35,343 bases of DNA from Isosphaeraceae bacterium (GTDB lineage Bacteria > Planctomycetota > Planctomycetia > Isosphaerales > Isosphaeraceae), in assembly GCA_021324445.1 (NCBI GenBank), contig JAJPJC010000219.1, positions 1 through 35,343 of the forward strand, read 5' to 3'. Positions 1 to 9,460 of the stretch are shown piece after piece. The notes under the pieces were generated by a model. The model worked only from the letters and a program-made list of their open reading frames with translations, was not told the DNA's origin and ran no database searches. Both the position numbers and the translations under genes were made by a program. Within the stretch, counting starts at the first letter, position 1. Each line of letters begins with the position of its first letter.

Positions 1-24
1 CCGGAAGGGTTGGAAATCGCTGTC

Positions 25-95
25 GTAGGGTGGGTGAAACCCACCGATCATCAAGGCTGCCAAGGTCTTCCGTTGGTGAGTTGCACCCACCCTAC
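25..95. repeat. Palindromic intergenic element with GTAGGGTGGGTG arms
   Basis: A 12-bp arm at 25-36 is matched perfectly in inverted orientation at 84-95. An inner GGTGGGT...ACCCACC pair lies at the left end. The element sits just past the stop codon of the pseudopilin gene at 127, so its transcript could fold at that gene's 3' end, but there is no T-tract to make it a standard terminator. Similar GTAGGGTGGG/CCCACCCTAC palindromes are scattered in many bacterial genomes; that comparison is from memory. Confidence 0.6.
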
Positions 96-126
96 AACTG
101 TCAGACCCGGCTTCTGAGACAGACTC

Positions 127-1305
127 TCAATACTGATCCGAGCTGACGACCTCGCCGAGGCTGCGGCTGCCCAGGGCCCACCACGTGTTCGGCGCGACCG
201 AGCTCTTGATGAAGTGGACCGAGCCATCCGCGAAGCCCACGTTCACACCGCCGGGGTGGTTGCTGCCGGGCGGGGCGCTGCCCAGCGGGGTGACGTAATA
301 CCCCACCAGGGGCGACCCGGCATGGTCCTGGGGATCGGCGGTGTTGGTGCAGTTGATCTGGTTGGGCGTGCCGAAGTGGTTGTACGACTGCCACATCAAC
401 CACTCTGGAAAGCCGCTGAGCCACTGCTCGGCACTGCCGCAAAACCGGATGAACGTGGACGCGCTGGCGCACGACTGATACATCTGCAAGGCGGCGACCG
501 GGCCCCCGCCCTGGGCCGCTCCAATCGGGCTGTGGATCGAGCAACGGTTCAAATTCGCCATGCCCAGGGCCGCGACCGTGCCGGGATATGGGGAGTGGAT
601 CCCCAGCAACCGCTCGCTGACCAGGCCGGTGTTGGAGGTCCCGTCGGTGATCGAGGCGATGCGCACGGGCGCCCACGTCACCGACCCGTAGATGTTTGGG
701 CCGGCCGCGAGGGTAAGGGGGTTGTACGCCGACCCGATATAGGCATTATTGGCGGGGATGATCGTCCCGCTCATCATCGAGATCGGCCCGGGGCCGCCGT
801 AATTGCCCACGTAGTTGGACATCCCATAAAACACACCGGGGAGGGCGAGGAAGGGGTACTGGCCCTGCCCAGCCCGGCTTTCGGACGGGCACTGCAAGAT
901 GGCGATGTTCATGAGGCCCACCGTGGAGTTCGCCCACCCACCGTAAGAATGGGACGAGATCATGTCCACGTTGAAGTTGAGGGCGTTGTATTGCGGCACG
1001 GCCTCTGTGAACTGAAGGATACCTGGGATCCAGCTCGGGGTCGACGAATTACTGCCCGGTTGAGCAGACATGTTCTGGGACTGCATCGGGAAGCACGTGT
1101 TGCTGCTCTCGTAGTTCATGATGCCCAGGGCCAGTTGTTTGATGTTGTTGGTGCACTGGGCGCGCCGCGCCGCCTCGCGGGCCGACTGCACCGCCGGCAA
1201 GAGCAGGGCAATCAACACGGCGATGATGGCGATGACGACCAGCAGCTCGATCAGCGTGAACGCACGTCGAGGCCTTCGAACGGAAGACTGGTGGAAAACA
1301 ACCAT
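127..1305 (-). CDS. DUF1559 domain-containing pseudopilin (H-X9-DG type)
   Basis: Type II secretion/type IV pilin-like protein of about 392 residues, of the family greatly expanded in Planctomycetes. After a short basic leader (RRPRR) comes the prepilin cleavage motif [16 protein letters not shown] and a hydrophobic helix with [10 protein letters not shown], as in class III-signal pseudopilins processed by a PilD-like peptidase. The DUF1559 body follows, and near the C-terminus [17 protein letters not shown] shows the H-X9-DG motif. A longer frame opens at 1350, but the ATG at 1305 is preferred: an AGGAGGAG ribosome binding site lies seven bases upstream and the leader then has normal length. 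It is monocistronic as far as can be seen, with a candidate promoter at 1628-1657. Members are probably surface or secretion-apparatus components; the exact role of this copy is unknown. Confidence 0.93.
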   Translation of the reverse strand: MVVFHQSSVRRPRRAFTLIELLVVIAIIAVLIALLLPAVQSAREAARRAQCTNNIKQLALGIMNYESSNTCFPMQSQNMSAQPGSNSSTPSWIPGILQFTEAVPQYNALNFNVDMISSHSYGGWANSTVGLMNIAILQCPSESRAGQGQYPFLALPGVFYGMSNYVGNYGGPGPISMMSGTIIPANNAYIGSAYNPLTLAAGPNIYGSVTWAPVRIASITDGTSNTGLVSERLLGIHSPYPGTVAALGMANLNRCSIHSPIGAAQGGGPVAALQMYQSCASASTFIRFCGSAEQWLSGFPEWLMWQSYNHFGTPNQINCTNTADPQDHAGSPLVGYYVTPLGSAPPGSNHPGGVNVGFADGSVHFIKSSVAPNTWWALGSRSLGEVVSSDQY

Positions 1306-1521
1306 GCGGAGCTCCTCCTGAGAGCGAATTGGGATGGATGAGACCGGCAAGCCGGCCGGTAAAACGGGTCTTCAGGCCGGAACCGTCGAACGCTCCTGGC
1401 GGCGATCAAGGAAGTCCGTCCAGCGTGCAGAGGCGGGGGGTTGCTCTCAGAACGCATTCTGTCCGGTGGCCAGCAAGGACGTGCGCGGAGGAGGCGAGGC
1501 GTCGGTGAGGCCGATCCAAAC

Positions 1522-1535
1522 GAATCACTTGATTC
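1522..1535. other. Short inverted repeat in pseudopilin leader
   Basis: GAATCA-CT-TGATTC is a perfect 6-bp inverted repeat between the candidate promoter (1628-1657) and the pseudopilin start codon. It could be an operator or a leader hairpin; nothing else supports a function. The rest of 1306-1627 shows nothing recognisable. Confidence 0.25.
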
Positions 1536-1627
1536 TAGAACCCTTGGCAAGCCCCCACGATCCGCGTGGTTCGCCATCAGGCAAAGATGAACTCGCCAGA
1601 AAAAGCAATCCAGTCAAGACTTGTGGC

Positions 1628-1657
1628 ATTATACCAAGATGGGCGTACTGATTGCAA
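1628..1657 (-). promoter_or_regulatory. Candidate sigma-70 promoter for the pseudopilin gene
   Basis: On the minus strand TTGCAA (1657-1652) is followed after 18 bp by a perfect TATAAT (1633-1628). Transcription would start near 1620 and run leftward through a leader of about 310 nt into the pseudopilin. The promoter lies just beyond the 3' end of atpG, so it separates the two transcription units. Confidence 0.55.
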
Positions 1658-1750
1658 GCCCCCGCGCGCGTGACGCGATGCGAATGCGACATGAGGGTGG
1701 AAACGAACCCTGCGAGCCGGACATCGGACGGGGCCGGCTTCCCGACCGTC

Positions 1751-2677
1751 TCATTGCAGGGCGGCCGCGGCGCCGACGATGTCGGCGAGCTCGCGCGTGA
1801 TCTGGCTCTGACGGGCGCGGTTGTACTGGCGAGTGAGCGACTTGACGAGTTCATCGGCGTTCTTGGTGGCCCCGCCCATGGCCACCATGCGGGCGATCTG
1901 CTCGCTCACGGCGGCGTCGAGGAAGCACTTGAACAGCCGGACCTTGAACGAGACCGGCACGATCTCCTCGAGGATGCTCTGGGGGTCGGGGAGGAATTCA
2001 TAGGGGACCGGCTCCCCCTTCGTGGGCGGAGGGGCCGCGGCCGTGGTGGCCGGCGGGGATTGGCGGACCGAGGCGGTGGCCTGGCCGAGATCGGCCGTGG
2101 TGATCGGCAGCAGCGTCTGCACCGTGGCGACCTGCCGCGCCGTCGAGACGAACTGCGTGTACGCCACGTCGAAGCGGTCGATCGAGCCTTGTACGTACAT
2201 CTTGATATATTTGTCGGCCAGGGCCTCGACCTCCTCGTACTGGGGACGGTCCTCGAACTGGGTGTAGGTGGCGTCGGCGGGGGTCCGGCGGAAGCGGAAG
2301 TAGTTGATCCCGCGCTTTCCGGCGACCTCCAGGGACGTCTCGGTCCCGGCGGTCTGGTTGTCCTGGAGCCGGCCCACGGCGGCCCTCAGGACGTTGCCGT
2401 TGTAAGCCCCGGCCAGCCCGCGATTGCTCGTCAAGACCAGGAGCAAGGCGCGCCGCACCGGTTCCCGGCGGACCAACAGTGGATGCGTGACCTCCTGCGA
2501 GGTCTCGCCCAGGTCGGCGACCAGCTCGGCGATCTTGCGCGTGAACGCCTCGGCCTCGGTCGCCCGGTTCAACGCCTTGCGAAACCGATTGGTCGCGATC
2601 AACTCCATCGTCCGCGTGATCTTGCGGATGTTCTCGATCGACTTGCGGCGCTTGATGATCGCTCGGGCCTTGGCCAT
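1751..2677 (-). CDS. atpG: F1 ATP synthase subunit gamma
   Basis: Central rotor shaft of F1, 308 residues, slightly longer than the usual 285-295. The N-terminal helix has the typical pattern MAKARAIIKRRKSIENIRKI followed by TRTMELIA, and the C-terminal helix carries the family pattern with MGGATKNADELVKSLTRQYNRARQSQITRELADI broken here only by length. A proline/alanine-rich stretch around residues 205-225 accounts for the extra length. The ATG at 2677 has a purine-rich GGGAGAGAG just upstream. It is the last gene of the operon: the next gene downstream is the unrelated pseudopilin, so atpD and atpC do not follow as they do in most bacteria. A palindromic repeat lies in the 129-bp gap between it and atpA. 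Confidence 0.96.
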   Translation of the reverse strand: MAKARAIIKRRKSIENIRKITRTMELIATNRFRKALNRATEAEAFTRKIAELVADLGETSQEVTHPLLVRREPVRRALLLVLTSNRGLAGAYNGNVLRAAVGRLQDNQTAGTETSLEVAGKRGINYFRFRRTPADATYTQFEDRPQYEEVEALADKYIKMYVQGSIDRFDVAYTQFVSTARQVATVQTLLPITTADLGQATASVRQSPPATTAAAPPPTKGEPVPYEFLPDPQSILEEIVPVSFKVRLFKCFLDAAVSEQIARMVAMGGATKNADELVKSLTRQYNRARQSQITRELADIVGAAAALQ

Positions 2678-2703
2678 GGGCTCTCTCTCCCATCGATCGA
2701 AGA

Positions 2704-2800
2704 GTCGCCGGACGGAGCCGGCTCCTACCGGGGCCGAAAGCGGCCGACTTCGTGTCGGAGGCGGCTCCGTCCACCGATCCCCGCGTTCCCCCTCGCGGGG
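2704..2800. repeat. GGACGGAGCC palindromic repeat between atpA and atpG, plus second hairpin
   Basis: Arms 2710-2725 and 2757-2772 are 16 bp long and match with one mismatch (core GGACGGAGCC). A second hairpin, CCCCGCG/CGCGGGG, lies at 2779-2800. The first element is the same family as the one at 28537-28605, in opposite orientation. Inside the operon transcript both would form strong stem-loops between alpha and gamma, which could affect mRNA stability or relative expression. No T-tract is present, so they are not standard terminators. Confidence 0.75.
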
Positions 2801-2806
2801 ACGTCG

Positions 2807-4471
<1,665 letters not shown>

Positions 4472-5062
4472 GCGTCTTTCCTTCGATCAGGCGTTGGCGA
4501 AGCTGGGCGAGTCGGTTCTTCACCGACGCATCGTAAAGCTGATCGCCGACCTGGACGACCAGGCCCCCAATCAAGTCGGCATCGGTCGAGACCGTGACGA
4601 TGGGCGTGCCGTCGACCAGGCGGGTCAGCCGCTGCTGGAGGGAATCCAACTGGGCCGCGTCGAGCGGGACCGCCGAGCGGACCCGGACCGGAATCCGCCG
4701 GTTCCTCCGGTCCCAGAGGGCCCGGGCTTCCCGCAGGACCGCCCCCAGGATCTTGAGCCGGCCGTGGCGGTTGAGGACTCGGAGGAACCGCAGCACCAGC
4801 CCGGAGGCACGGCCCTCGAAGATCTCGCGGAGCATCCGATCCTTCTCGGCCGACTGGACCCGGGCCGAGGCCAGGATCTCGGCGAAGCGCGGGAACCGCT
4901 TCAGGACGTCCTCCTCGATCGCGGCGAGCTCGACCAGCGCCGCATCGACTCCCCCCTCGTTCTGGGCCGCGTCGACCAGCGCCTCGGCATAACGACGCGC
5001 CAGGGCGATGGACTCGTCGACCACGAGCGTATCCTCGGCCGGGCCGGCGGTCTGAGCGGCGG

Positions 5063-5758
5063 TCATGCGTGCGACCCCCTGTGTCCGTTCACCCCGGGTG
5101 CGGCCGGGAGTTCCTGGATGGCCGCATCGAGCAACCGGCGATGGTCCTCGGCGCTGAGCTGCTTGGCCAGGACCCTGCCGGCGACCGTGACGGCCAGGTC
5201 GGCCGCCTGCTGCCAGATCTCGGCCAGAGCCTGGTCGCGTGCCATGGCGATCTCGCGCTGTGCCCGCTGGCGGGCGGCCTCGGCCTCGGTCTGGGCCTGC
5301 TTGACCATCTGGTCGGTCATCGCCTGCGCGTCCGCGCGCGCCTTGTCGAGCAGTGCCCGCACCTCCTCGGCGGCCTGCGCCATCTGCCGGCGATGCTCGG
5401 CCAGCAGGGCCTCACTCTCATTCCGCGCCCGTTCCGACTCGGTCAGCACGTGCTCCAGGTGCCGCTCGCGCTCGTGCAGCGCCGCCAGCAGCGGCTTCCA
5501 GGCGAACCGGCCCAGCACCAGCATCAGCAAGATGAAGACAACCAGGGTCCAGAAGACCAGGGCCGGCTCGAGTTTCAGCGGATTGACCGCCTCCGGCTCG
5601 GCGGCGTGTTCCCCACCGCCAGCCCGGGCTTCGCCATGCGCGCCACCGGCGGGCGGGTGCGCCTCCTGGGCCGCCGAGCGGCGATCCAGGGCCATCGTCG
5701 TCGCCAGCACCACGGCCACGACCCCAATCGGGAGAGAGAGCTTCGATCGACTCAGCAT
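5063..5758 (-). CDS. atpF: Fo ATP synthase subunit b
   Basis: Peripheral stalk subunit, 231 residues against about 160 in most bacteria. A signal-like hydrophobic N-terminus (residues 8-25) is followed by a His/Ala/Gly-rich stretch, then the family's membrane helix (VFWTLVVFILLMLVLGRFAWKPLL, here split: VFWTLVVFILL and LVLGRFAWKPLL) and a long charged coiled coil rich in Glu, Arg and Ala. The extra N-terminal hydrophobic segment may be a cleaved signal peptide, which would place the new N-terminus outside. Only one b-type gene is present; there is no b' gene. It overlaps atpH by 4 bp and lies 80 bp downstream of atpE. Confidence 0.93.
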   Translation of the reverse strand: MLSRSKLSLPIGVVAVVLATTMALDRRSAAQEAHPPAGGAHGEARAGGGEHAAEPEAVNPLKLEPALVFWTLVVFILLMLVLGRFAWKPLLAALHERERHLEHVLTESERARNESEALLAEHRRQMAQAAEEVRALLDKARADAQAMTDQMVKQAQTEAEAARQRAQREIAMARDQALAEIWQQAADLAVTVAGRVLAKQLSAEDHRRLLDAAIQELPAAPGVNGHRGSHA

Positions 5759-5838
5759 GGGAGATGGCTCGCGTCGTTTCCGCGTTCCCGGTCGCCAGCA
5801 GGACCGGTCGGGAACTGGCTACCGGAAACGATCCCGGG

Positions 5839-6147
5839 TTAGCGGCCGAAGAGAACCTGGAGGATGATGATCACCAGCGCGAAGAAGGTCACACCTTCGA
5901 TGAGCGCCGCGGCGATGATCATGGCCGTCTGGATGTTTCCGGCGATCTCGGGCTGCCGGGCCATGCTCTCGACGGCACCCTTCGCCAGGCCACCGATGCC
6001 CAGCGCCGCGCCGATGATGACCAAGCCGGCGCCGATCGCCTTCAAGTCCGAGAACGGCTGGGGCTGGGTCTGGGCCTGGGCGAAGGCGGTGCCGTGGGCA
6101 CAGAGCAGGAAGGCGCCGGCCAACACGATCGACTTGATCCACTTCAT
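5839..6147 (-). CDS. atpE: Fo ATP synthase subunit c with N-terminal signal-like extension
   Basis: Ring-forming proteolipid that carries the translocated ion. The hairpin is clear: helix 1 with the glycine motif (GAGLVIIGAALGIGG), the polar loop with ARQPE, and helix 2 with the ion-binding glutamate in AAALIEGVTFFAL. The Gln/Ser/Tyr ligand pattern of Na+-type rings is not seen, so H+ is the likely ion. At 102 residues it is longer than a typical 70-85 because it begins with MKWIKSIVLAGAFLLCAHG and a Gln-rich spacer, which looks like a cleavable signal peptide. The ATG at 6147 is chosen because AAGGAG lies 10 bases upstream; an in-frame upstream start at 6180 lacks such a site. Confidence 0.95.
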   Translation of the reverse strand: MKWIKSIVLAGAFLLCAHGTAFAQAQTQPQPFSDLKAIGAGLVIIGAALGIGGLAKGAVESMARQPEIAGNIQTAMIIAAALIEGVTFFALVIIILQVLFGR

Positions 6148-6229
6148 CGGATTCTGGACTCCTTGTGCTTGATCAGGCACTCACCGAGGACGATGCCTGC
6201 CCCACAACTCCCCCCCGGCCGCCGTCAAG

Positions 6230-7057
6230 TCAATGGGGATGGACGGCGGTCCCGATGAAGAGCGCGGACAAGAATGTAAAGATGTAAGCCTGCAGAAACG
6301 CGACAAACAACTCCAGGAGGCTCAGCGCGATCACGCCGGCGATGCTCACCGGCGCCACCAGGGCGAACGCGAACAGCGATGCGTAGGCCATCAGGACGAA
6401 TCCCAGGATGACCGAGAGGACCACGTGGCCCGCGAACATGTTGGCGAAGAGCCGGACGGCCAGGACGACGTGGCGGATCAAGAGCCCGGCGACCTCGATG
6501 AAGAACATCAGGACCCACAAGGCCGGTTTCATCCGGCGCGGGACGTCCATATGGGGGACGATCGCGATCCAGTAGCCGGCCGCCCCCAGCTCGCGCATCC
6601 CCGCCCCGATCACGACGGCCAGCGTCATCAGGGCCAGGACCGCCGTCACGTTCACGTTCCCGGTGGGTGAGGCCCCCCCCGGGAAGATGCCGAGCAGGTT
6701 GTTGAACAGGACGAAGAAAAAGACCGTCCAGAGGTAGGGCAGGAACCGGTCGGCGCCGTGGCCACCGATCGCCGGCCGGGCCACCTCATCCCGGATGAAC
6801 AGGAGCATGGCCTCGAACAGATTCATGAACCAGCCCCGGGTGACATGGCTCCGCGCGATATGCCGCACCACCGGGATCAGGATCAAGACCATCAGGACCG
6901 CGGCCACCACCTCCATGACCATGAAGCGGGTGATCTGAATTCCGCCAATCGACGGCAACGCGAAGGTCCGCTCGAACGACGGCGGGGTAAACCACGGGAC
7001 CTCGATCGTGGGGTGATCAACGACGTGGCTCAGAGGGCTCTCGGAGTGTCCAGCCAT
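6230..7057 (-). CDS. atpB: Fo ATP synthase subunit a
   Basis: Stator channel subunit of Fo, 275 residues with five or more membrane helices. The essential arginine helix is visible as AVRLFANMFAGHVVL, matching the RLFxNMxAG signature that faces the c ring, and the last helix region LELFVAFLQAYIFTFLSALFIG is typical of the family. The Asn/Pro-containing pattern FVLFNNLLGIFPGG is also conserved. It is second in the operon, 90 bp after atpI and 82 bp before atpE. The ATG at 7057 lacks a strong ribosome binding site but gives a normal N-terminus. Confidence 0.95.
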   Translation of the reverse strand: MAGHSESPLSHVVDHPTIEVPWFTPPSFERTFALPSIGGIQITRFMVMEVVAAVLMVLILIPVVRHIARSHVTRGWFMNLFEAMLLFIRDEVARPAIGGHGADRFLPYLWTVFFFVLFNNLLGIFPGGASPTGNVNVTAVLALMTLAVVIGAGMRELGAAGYWIAIVPHMDVPRRMKPALWVLMFFIEVAGLLIRHVVLAVRLFANMFAGHVVLSVILGFVLMAYASLFAFALVAPVSIAGVIALSLLELFVAFLQAYIFTFLSALFIGTAVHPH

Positions 7058-7147
7058 AGCTTGTCCGCGATGTTTGACGAGACGGAAGCGGTCCCCGCCG
7101 ACCGACTGGCCGTCCGGTGCCTCCAGGTTCGAGTCGAGTCGCTGCGG

Positions 7148-7438
7148 TCACAGGGGGCCGGCAGCCCCCGACCGGCCGCGCGGTTCCCCGGCGTCCTGGT
7201 CCGTCGTGCGCCGTGGTGGGCCGGCGAGCTTGCTCGTCATCCGGATGGTCTGCCACATCCCCAGGGCGAAACCAAGCACCGCGCCGGCGATGGTTCCCAC
7301 CGGAGTGGTCCGCAGCCAGGAATCCACGCCATAGCCCAGGACCATCGGCAGCACGAATTCCAGGCCGATCGTGCTGATCCGCGAGGCCCATTCCAGCCCC
7401 ACCGAAAGGGGGGTTGGCGACTTCGGCTGCTCGGCCAC
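7148..7438 (-). CDS. atpI: AtpZ/AtpI family ATP synthase accessory protein
   Basis: Small membrane protein that starts the operon, as AtpI/AtpZ proteins usually do. AtpI is known to help c-ring assembly and AtpZ/I complexes have been linked to Mg2+/Ca2+ transport. Two hydrophobic segments are seen, GLEFVLPMVLGYGVDSWL and TIAGAVLGFALGMWQTIRM, with the family's glycine-rich pattern, and a polar C-terminal tail. I chose the GTG at 7438 (about 96 residues) because GGGAG lies six bases upstream; a longer GTG start at 7495 has no usable binding site. Family assignment is good; the exact activity is inference. Confidence 0.82.
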   Translation of the reverse strand: MAEQPKSPTPLSVGLEWASRISTIGLEFVLPMVLGYGVDSWLRTTPVGTIAGAVLGFALGMWQTIRMTSKLAGPPRRTTDQDAGEPRGRSGAAGPL

Positions 7439-7570
7439 GCACGACTCCCGCTTCCCCGTGTCGCCAGGGCCACCGGGGCAGGCCACGATCCCCACGCCCT
7501 CAGCCCCATTCTGGCCATTTCGAGCCCGTCGAGCGAGCGGGGAAGGACCGAGGGACCAGCTTCTGCGATA

Positions 7571-7598
7571 AGATTACTGAGCAATCACCCCATGTCAA
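7571..7598 (-). promoter_or_regulatory. Candidate promoter for the ATP synthase operon
   Basis: On the minus strand a perfect TTGACA (7598-7593) is followed after 16 bp by TAATCT (7576-7571), giving a start near 7565 and a leader of about 125 nt to atpI. The -35 is strong and the -10 is moderate. It is the best promoter-like sequence upstream of the operon. Confidence 0.45.
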
Positions 7599-7682
7599 CT
7601 CCTCAGCCCCCCGGTTCGAGAAATTTTTCACAAAGTCGATCGCATCGTCGCTGAGTCCGGCTTCGACGCGGATTCCGGGAAG

Positions 7683-7740
7683 CAGGTGGGGCCGCCGCCC
7701 TCGGCTGGCAAAAGGCAGCCGAGGGCGGCGGCCCCACCTG
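7683..7740. repeat. Perfect 25-bp palindrome in the atpI/DUF4912 intergenic region
   Basis: Arms 7683-7707 and 7716-7740 are perfect inverted copies around an 8-nt loop (GCAAAAGG). It lies between two divergent units, so it is not needed as a terminator for either. The arms contain a GGGGCCGCCGCCC core resembling weaker elements at 22098-22150 and 29223-29275. It is probably a dispersed palindromic element. Confidence 0.8.
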
Positions 7741-8212
7741 ACAACCAGTGTCCATTTTCGAACACAGGCCTGGCACTCGGCGATTGACAGAGTTCGACCC
7801 GATGTGGTATCTCCTACCAAGCGAACCGAAAGGCAACGGGCTGAACCGCTGGCACGATGTTCCTCGACCTGTCGGTCCACCCAGTCCGGGGACTCGCCAT
7901 GATGTCAGACGTGCATGGACAGTCCACCCCGAGCCCATAGAAGGAGGCGGCCTCGACCTGCGGAGACGGGTTGAAGGGCCGCCTTTCTGGTTTCCGGGGA
8001 GCGCAGCGAGCGGGCTCCGAGGGCGGGGTGGGTACAGTCTCAGCGTTGCGATCGAAGGTGAAGGCGGCTGCCTGACGACCAGTTGCGCCCTCCTCAGTCC
8101 GGGATGCATGGAGTTTTCCGGATCGGTCCACTCACGGATGATTGTCGCATGAAGAACTACCACCGCTCGCGAAGGCCCAGGGGACGACGCGGGGGTGTCG
8201 GAGTGGTACCGT
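7741..8212. other. Intergenic region upstream of the DUF4912 gene, with a weak candidate promoter
   Basis: No gene is supported here; short frames on both strands lack family features or start signals. TTGACA at 7784-7789 is followed after 18 bp by TATCTC at 7808-7813, a possible plus-strand promoter that would leave a leader of about 390 nt. The rest shows nothing recognisable. Confidence 0.3.
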
Positions 8213-9322
8213 ATGACCGCCGATGCACTCAAGGACTGCAATAAACGACGTCTGGCGCAGATGGCGAAGGAGCGAGGGATCACCGGTTGGCACGCCATGA
8301 GGAAGGATCAATTGATCCGTGCCTTGGCGGTGCCTCGCCCGGCCTCGATCCCGGCCAAGGAGAAGGCGGGCGCGCGACCTGGTAGCAGCAACGGGTCCCC
8401 GCGGAAGACAGGTGCTTCCCCCGGAAATGGTCGCGTGAGCCCTGGCAATGGTCGCGCGGCCGCCCCCGCGGTGCCGCCGGTGACGGCACCCCCGGTTCAC
8501 ACCCTCGATCACGCCTGCCAGAAAGACCGGATCATCGTCTTGACGCGCGACTCGTACTGGCTCCATGCGTATTGGGAGCTGAGCCGGGCCACCCTGGGCC
8601 GGGCCCAGGCCGCCTTGGGGCAGGATTGGCATACGGCCCGCCCGATCCTCCGCGTCATGGATGTCTCCAGCGAGGATACGACCTCCGCCGCCGAACGCCA
8701 CGTGCGGGATATTCCCATCCATGGCGGCGTCAACAATTGGTACATCGACGTGCTCGAGCCGCCGCGCTCCTACCGGGTGGATATCGGCTACCTGTCGCGG
8801 CAGGGGCGGTTCTACGTCCTGGCTCGATCCAACGTCGCCACGACGCCCAAGGCGGGGGTCACCGACCCGCTGGATGAGAACTGGTCCGACGTTCAAAAGC
8901 AGTTCGATCGAATGGAGCATCCCGCCGCCTTCGGCCACGGCTCCAACGGAAGCCGGATGGCCCTGGATCTCCGCGACCTCTTCGAGGAACGGCTCCGCCA
9001 CCCGATGAGCAGCCTTTCGCTCCAGAACCTGACCACGGCGGCCTTGCCGGCGCTGGGCCGCGACTTCCACTTCCGGATCGACGCCGAGCTGATCGTCTAC
9101 GGCACCACCGAGCCCAACGCGCGGGTCACCCTCCAGGGTGAGCCGGTCCAGCTCCGCTCCGATGGAACCTTTACCGTCCGCTTCAGCCTGCCCGACTCGC
9201 GCCAGATCATCCCGGCGGTCGCCGCCAGCGCCGATGGCATCGAGGAGCGCACCATCGTGCTCGCCGTGGAGCGGAACACCAAGGAGCTCGAGCCGATGAT
9301 CCACGATAACAACGAAATCTAA
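8213..9322 (+). CDS. DUF4912 domain-containing protein with Rho-N/SAP-like N-terminus
   Basis: A protein of 369 residues with three parts. Residues 1-40 (LAQMAKERGITGWHAMRKDQL) resemble the Rho termination factor N-terminal or SAP-type helical module, which binds nucleic acid in other proteins. A low-complexity Gly/Ser/Pro linker follows to about 100. Residues about 105-230 match DUF4912 (RIIVLTRDSYWLHAYWELS, then IHGGVNNWYIDV and YRVDIGYL). A C-terminal part holds a beta-rich segment with ELIVYGTTEPNARVTLQGEPV, like a small Ig-type domain. The ATG at 8213 is chosen over an in-frame GTG at 8195 because GGAG lies nine bases upstream. It is probably transcribed with the UVR-motif gene 138 bp downstream. 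Function is unknown. Confidence 0.85.
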   Translation: MTADALKDCNKRRLAQMAKERGITGWHAMRKDQLIRALAVPRPASIPAKEKAGARPGSSNGSPRKTGASPGNGRVSPGNGRAAAPAVPPVTAPPVHTLDHACQKDRIIVLTRDSYWLHAYWELSRATLGRAQAALGQDWHTARPILRVMDVSSEDTTSAAERHVRDIPIHGGVNNWYIDVLEPPRSYRVDIGYLSRQGRFYVLARSNVATTPKAGVTDPLDENWSDVQKQFDRMEHPAAFGHGSNGSRMALDLRDLFEERLRHPMSSLSLQNLTTAALPALGRDFHFRIDAELIVYGTTEPNARVTLQGEPVQLRSDGTFTVRFSLPDSRQIIPAVAASADGIEERTIVLAVERNTKELEPMIHDNNEI

Positions 9323-9326
9323 TCTT

Positions 9327-9354
9327 GGTCCGTGGTCCATGGTCCGTGGTCCGT
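9327..9354 (+). repeat. Heptanucleotide tandem repeat (GGTCCGT x4)
   Basis: Four head-to-tail 7-bp units, GGTCCGT, GGTCCAT, GGTCCGT, GGTCCGT, begin five bases past the DUF4912 stop codon. A shorter array of the same unit in inverted orientation lies at 9444-9460. The two could base-pair in RNA around the 89-bp spacer. Confidence 0.8.
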
Positions 9355-9443
9355 TGTTCGCTTCGCGGGCTGACTCGCTTGGTCCGGGAATATTGAGGCA
9401 CTCGAAGAGGGGCGATGACGGCGCAGGGGAGCGGCAGCTCCTA

Positions 9444-9460
9444 CCACGGACCACCGACCA
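9444..9460 (-). repeat. Inverted partial copy of the GGTCCGT heptamer array
   Basis: CCACGGA, CCACCGA and CCA form about two and a half heptamer units in the opposite orientation to the array at 9327-9354. They abut the ATG at 9461, so the normal place of a ribosome binding site is occupied by repeat sequence. Confidence 0.65.

Noticed and set aside
7748..8152. Short frames on both strands upstream of the DUF4912 gene
   Set aside because: They overlap each other on opposite strands, lack ribosome binding sites and show no recognisable motif.
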